Below are positions 62,315-64,000 of a stretch of 64,000 nucleotides of DNA, one piece after another; positions within the stretch are counted from its first letter, which is position 1; every line of letters starts with the position of its first letter. Source of the stretch: Salinibacter ruber DSM 13855 (GTDB taxonomy: Bacteria > Bacteroidota > Rhodothermia > Rhodothermales > Salinibacteraceae); NCBI RefSeq assembly GCF_000013045.1, contig NC_007677.1, positions 2,046,001 to 2,110,000 on the forward strand, given 5' to 3'. The notes below the pieces were generated by a model that was given only the letters and a program-made list of their open reading frames with translations, searched no databases and was not told the origin of the DNA. The position numbers and the translations under genes were made by a program.

Positions 62315-64000
62315 TCATTTCGGGCCGGGCCCCGGCTTCGTCGCAATCGGGGCGCCCAGCAGGGCGTCCGGGATGCCGAACGCATTGACGAGGGCCTCCG
62401 CCTGGGGACGCACCTCATCGCAGAGGTCGTTCACGGCCCCCCGGATGGCCTTCGCCTTCGACCCGCTCACGTAGCCGGCCTCCAGAAACCAGTCCAGGTC
62501 GGCCTCGATGCGGGACAGCGCAAACAGGCGGCGGAGCGTCGTGAGCGTCTCGCGGAGGTCCGCGTCCTCGACGCCCTCAACCGCATCCGCAAAGCGCTCT
62601 AGGATCACCCGTTCGGCGTCCGCCCGGGCGCACTGCACGAGGTGATCCTGCACGTCCACGAACGCATCGAACGGCTCCATCCCGTCGTCAATGCGGCGTT
62701 GGAGGCGCCGGCCGACGTTTTGGAGCTGTTTCTCGGCCCGGTACGTAAGCGCGCTCTGCTGAAAGGGGAGGGCCCGCAGGTGGTCGGGGTCGGTGGTGCG
62801 CGTGACGACCGGATTGAGCTCCTGCACCTGCGTGGCCACCTCGTCGGCCACGAGGCGCGCCATCCCCCACAGGTTCATGTCCCGAAATTCCCGCTGGAAG
62901 TCCGAGAGCAGCCCCTTCGCCACCTGCAGCATGAGCACGGTATTGTCGCCCTCGAATGTCGTGAAGACATCCGTGTCGGCCCGGAGGCGCCCGATTCGGG
63001 TGTCGGCCCGGTAGCCCTGGCCGCCGCACGCCTCGCGCGCTTCCTGGAGGGTGGCGCTGGTGTGCCACGTGGCGTACGCCTTCAGCGCGTTGGCCTCCGC
63101 CTCGATGGCCTCCAGCGACTCGCCGCGCCCCTTCCGCGCAAACCGCGCCGTGAGGTCGTCGAGCGCAAAGTGGAGGGCGTAGGTCGTGGCCAGGCGCGGG
63201 AGGAGCCGCCGCTTGTGGGTGCGGTAGTCGAGGAGGGGCACCTCCGGTTCGTCCTTAGGCCCGAACTGGCGGCGCCGATTTCCGTAGCGCACGGCAATCG
63301 TAAGGCCCGACTTCGTCGCGCTCAGCCCCGCCCGCGCCACGCTGATGCGCCCCCCGATCAGGGTGCTCAGCATGGTGAAGAAGCGCTTCCCGGAACTGGG
63401 GATCGGACTGTCGTAGGTGCCGTCCGGGGCCACCTGTGCGTACCGGTCGAGCAGGTTCGCCCGCGGGATGCGCACCTGGTCGAACCAGAGGCGCCCGTTG
63501 TCGACGCCGTTGAGGCCGACCTTTTCGCCACAGTCCTCGATCCGGACGCGCGGCTTCGGGGTCCCGTCGTCGGCCCGAATGGGGACGAGGAAGGCGTGGA
63601 CCCCGTGCTCCTCTCCGTCGGTCCGGAGCTGCGCGAAGACGGTCGCCACCTGCCCGTGCGCCGCGGCATTGCCGATCCACTCCTTCCGGGCGCCGTCGTG
63701 CGGCGTGTTGATCACAAACTCTTCGGTCGTGGGGTCGTAGCGGGCCGTCGTCTCCAGCTCCCGCACGTTCGAGCCGTGCCCCCACTCCGTCATGGCGAAG
63801 CAGCCGGGCAGGTCGAGGGTGCCCACCCGGTCCAGGTACTCCTCGTGATGCCGCTCCGTGCCGAGGTGATGAATGCTGCCCCCGAACAGGCCAAACTGCA
63901 CGCCAAACTTGACGACCAGGCTCAGGTCGTGGTAGGCGAGCGTCTCGAAGGCGACGATGAACTTTTCCATGTCGCCGCCCCCGCCGTACGCGTCGGGATA
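62315..64000 (-). CDS. Acyl-CoA oxidase/dehydrogenase family protein (5' end outside window)
   Basis: An FAD flavoenzyme of acyl-CoA alpha,beta-oxidation. The frame is open to base 64000, so the N-terminus is missing; 561 residues are present. Blocks follow the acyl-CoA oxidase layout: YGGGGDMEKFIVAFETLAYHDLSLVVKFGVQFGLFGGSIHHLG, CFAMTEWGHGSNVRELETTARYDP (the FAD-binding TE-GHGS motif of oxidases), KEWIGNAA, GLNGVDNGRLWFDQVRIPR, GRISVARAGLSATKSGLTIAVRYGNRRRQFG, and EACGGQGYRADTRIGRLRADTDVFTTFEGDNTVLM with the catalytic Glu in TFEGDN. Oxygen or an electron-transfer flavoprotein could be the acceptor. Confidence 0.92.
   Translation of the reverse strand, partial: YPDAYGGGGDMEKFIVAFETLAYHDLSLVVKFGVQFGLFGGSIHHLGTERHHEEYLDRVGTLDLPGCFAMTEWGHGSNVRELETTARYDPTTEEFVINTPHDGARKEWIGNAAAHGQVATVFAQLRTDGEEHGVHAFLVPIRADDGTPKPRVRIEDCGEKVGLNGVDNGRLWFDQVRIPRANLLDRYAQVAPDGTYDSPIPSSGKRFFTMLSTLIGGRISVARAGLSATKSGLTIAVRYGNRRRQFGPKDEPEVPLLDYRTHKRRLLPRLATTYALHFALDDLTARFARKGRGESLEAIEAEANALKAYATWHTSATLQEAREACGGQGYRADTRIGRLRADTDVFTTFEGDNTVLMLQVAKGLLSDFQREFRDMNLWGMARLVADEVATQVQELNPVVTRTTDPDHLRALPFQQSALTYRAEKQLQNVGRRLQRRIDDGMEPFDAFVDVQDHLVQCARADAERVILERFADAVEGVEDADLRETLTTLRRLFALSRIEADLDWFLEAGYVSGSKAKAIRGAVNDLCDEVRPQAEALVNAFGIPDALLGAPIATKPGPGPK

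Overview
The window is gene-dense, high-GC bacterial chromosome that looks like Salinibacter or a close relative (extremely halophilic Rhodothermia/Bacteroidota). The reasons are strongly acidic proteins, Bacteroidota-type families (DUF4837, DUF4296 and DUF4293-like proteins, an ExbB-ExbD-ExbD cluster), a haloarchaeal-style amphi-Trp protein, an IcmF-type fused acyl-CoA mutase, a seven-gene Mrp Na+/H+ antiporter, and an almost complete lack of Shine-Dalgarno sequences. I see no rRNA, CRISPR array, phage or insertion sequence. There is one tRNA (Thr, TGT). The assignment is my inference; no search was run.

Layout. 1-3.6 kb: 3' end of hslU, a small membrane protein, a lipoprotein hydrolase, a gamma-carbonic anhydrase and an AI-2E-type exporter. 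3.6-10.9 kb, all on the minus strand: tRNA-Thr, DedA, ispF, ispD, queA, a BtuF-like protein, a Tat-exported amidase and an acidic repeat membrane protein. 11-18.6 kb, minus strand: Pit phosphate transporter, release factor 3, a secreted protein, an MgtC/DUF4010 membrane protein, a YdcF-like protein and a VKOR-DsbA fusion.

18.8-27.75 kb: a complete tryptophan operon on the plus strand in the order trpL-trpE-orf-trpS-trpG-trpD-trpC-trpF-trpB-trpA. It is preceded by a readable transcription attenuator: a 27-residue leader peptide with the run Trp-Trp-Leu-Trp, competing RNA segments, and a strong intrinsic terminator just before trpE. Tryptophanyl-tRNA synthetase and an uncharacterised helical protein lie inside the operon, so synthesis and charging of tryptophan should share one attenuation switch. 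This is the most interesting system in the window.

27.9-37.5 kb: two lipoproteins, recQ, a GT2 glycosyltransferase, an EamA transporter, a small membrane protein, NAD-type isocitrate dehydrogenase, and an exbB/exbD energy-transduction operon driven by a near-consensus promoter. 38-49 kb: a PolX-like protein with an eroded polymerase site but an intact PHP domain, a divergent penicillin-acylase homologue, acs, a PabB-PabC fusion, two divergent oxidoreductases separated by a pair of matching 18-bp palindromes, and a pirin. 49.2-53 kb: a possible small membrane protein and IcmF, whose linker carries a short DNA repeat array. 53.3-60.3 kb: a Rossmann NAD(P)-binding protein and the Mrp antiporter operon in the permuted order F-G-A-B-C-D-E. 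60.5-64 kb: an amphi-Trp protein, three small proteins, and a truncated acyl-CoA oxidase/dehydrogenase gene running off the right edge.
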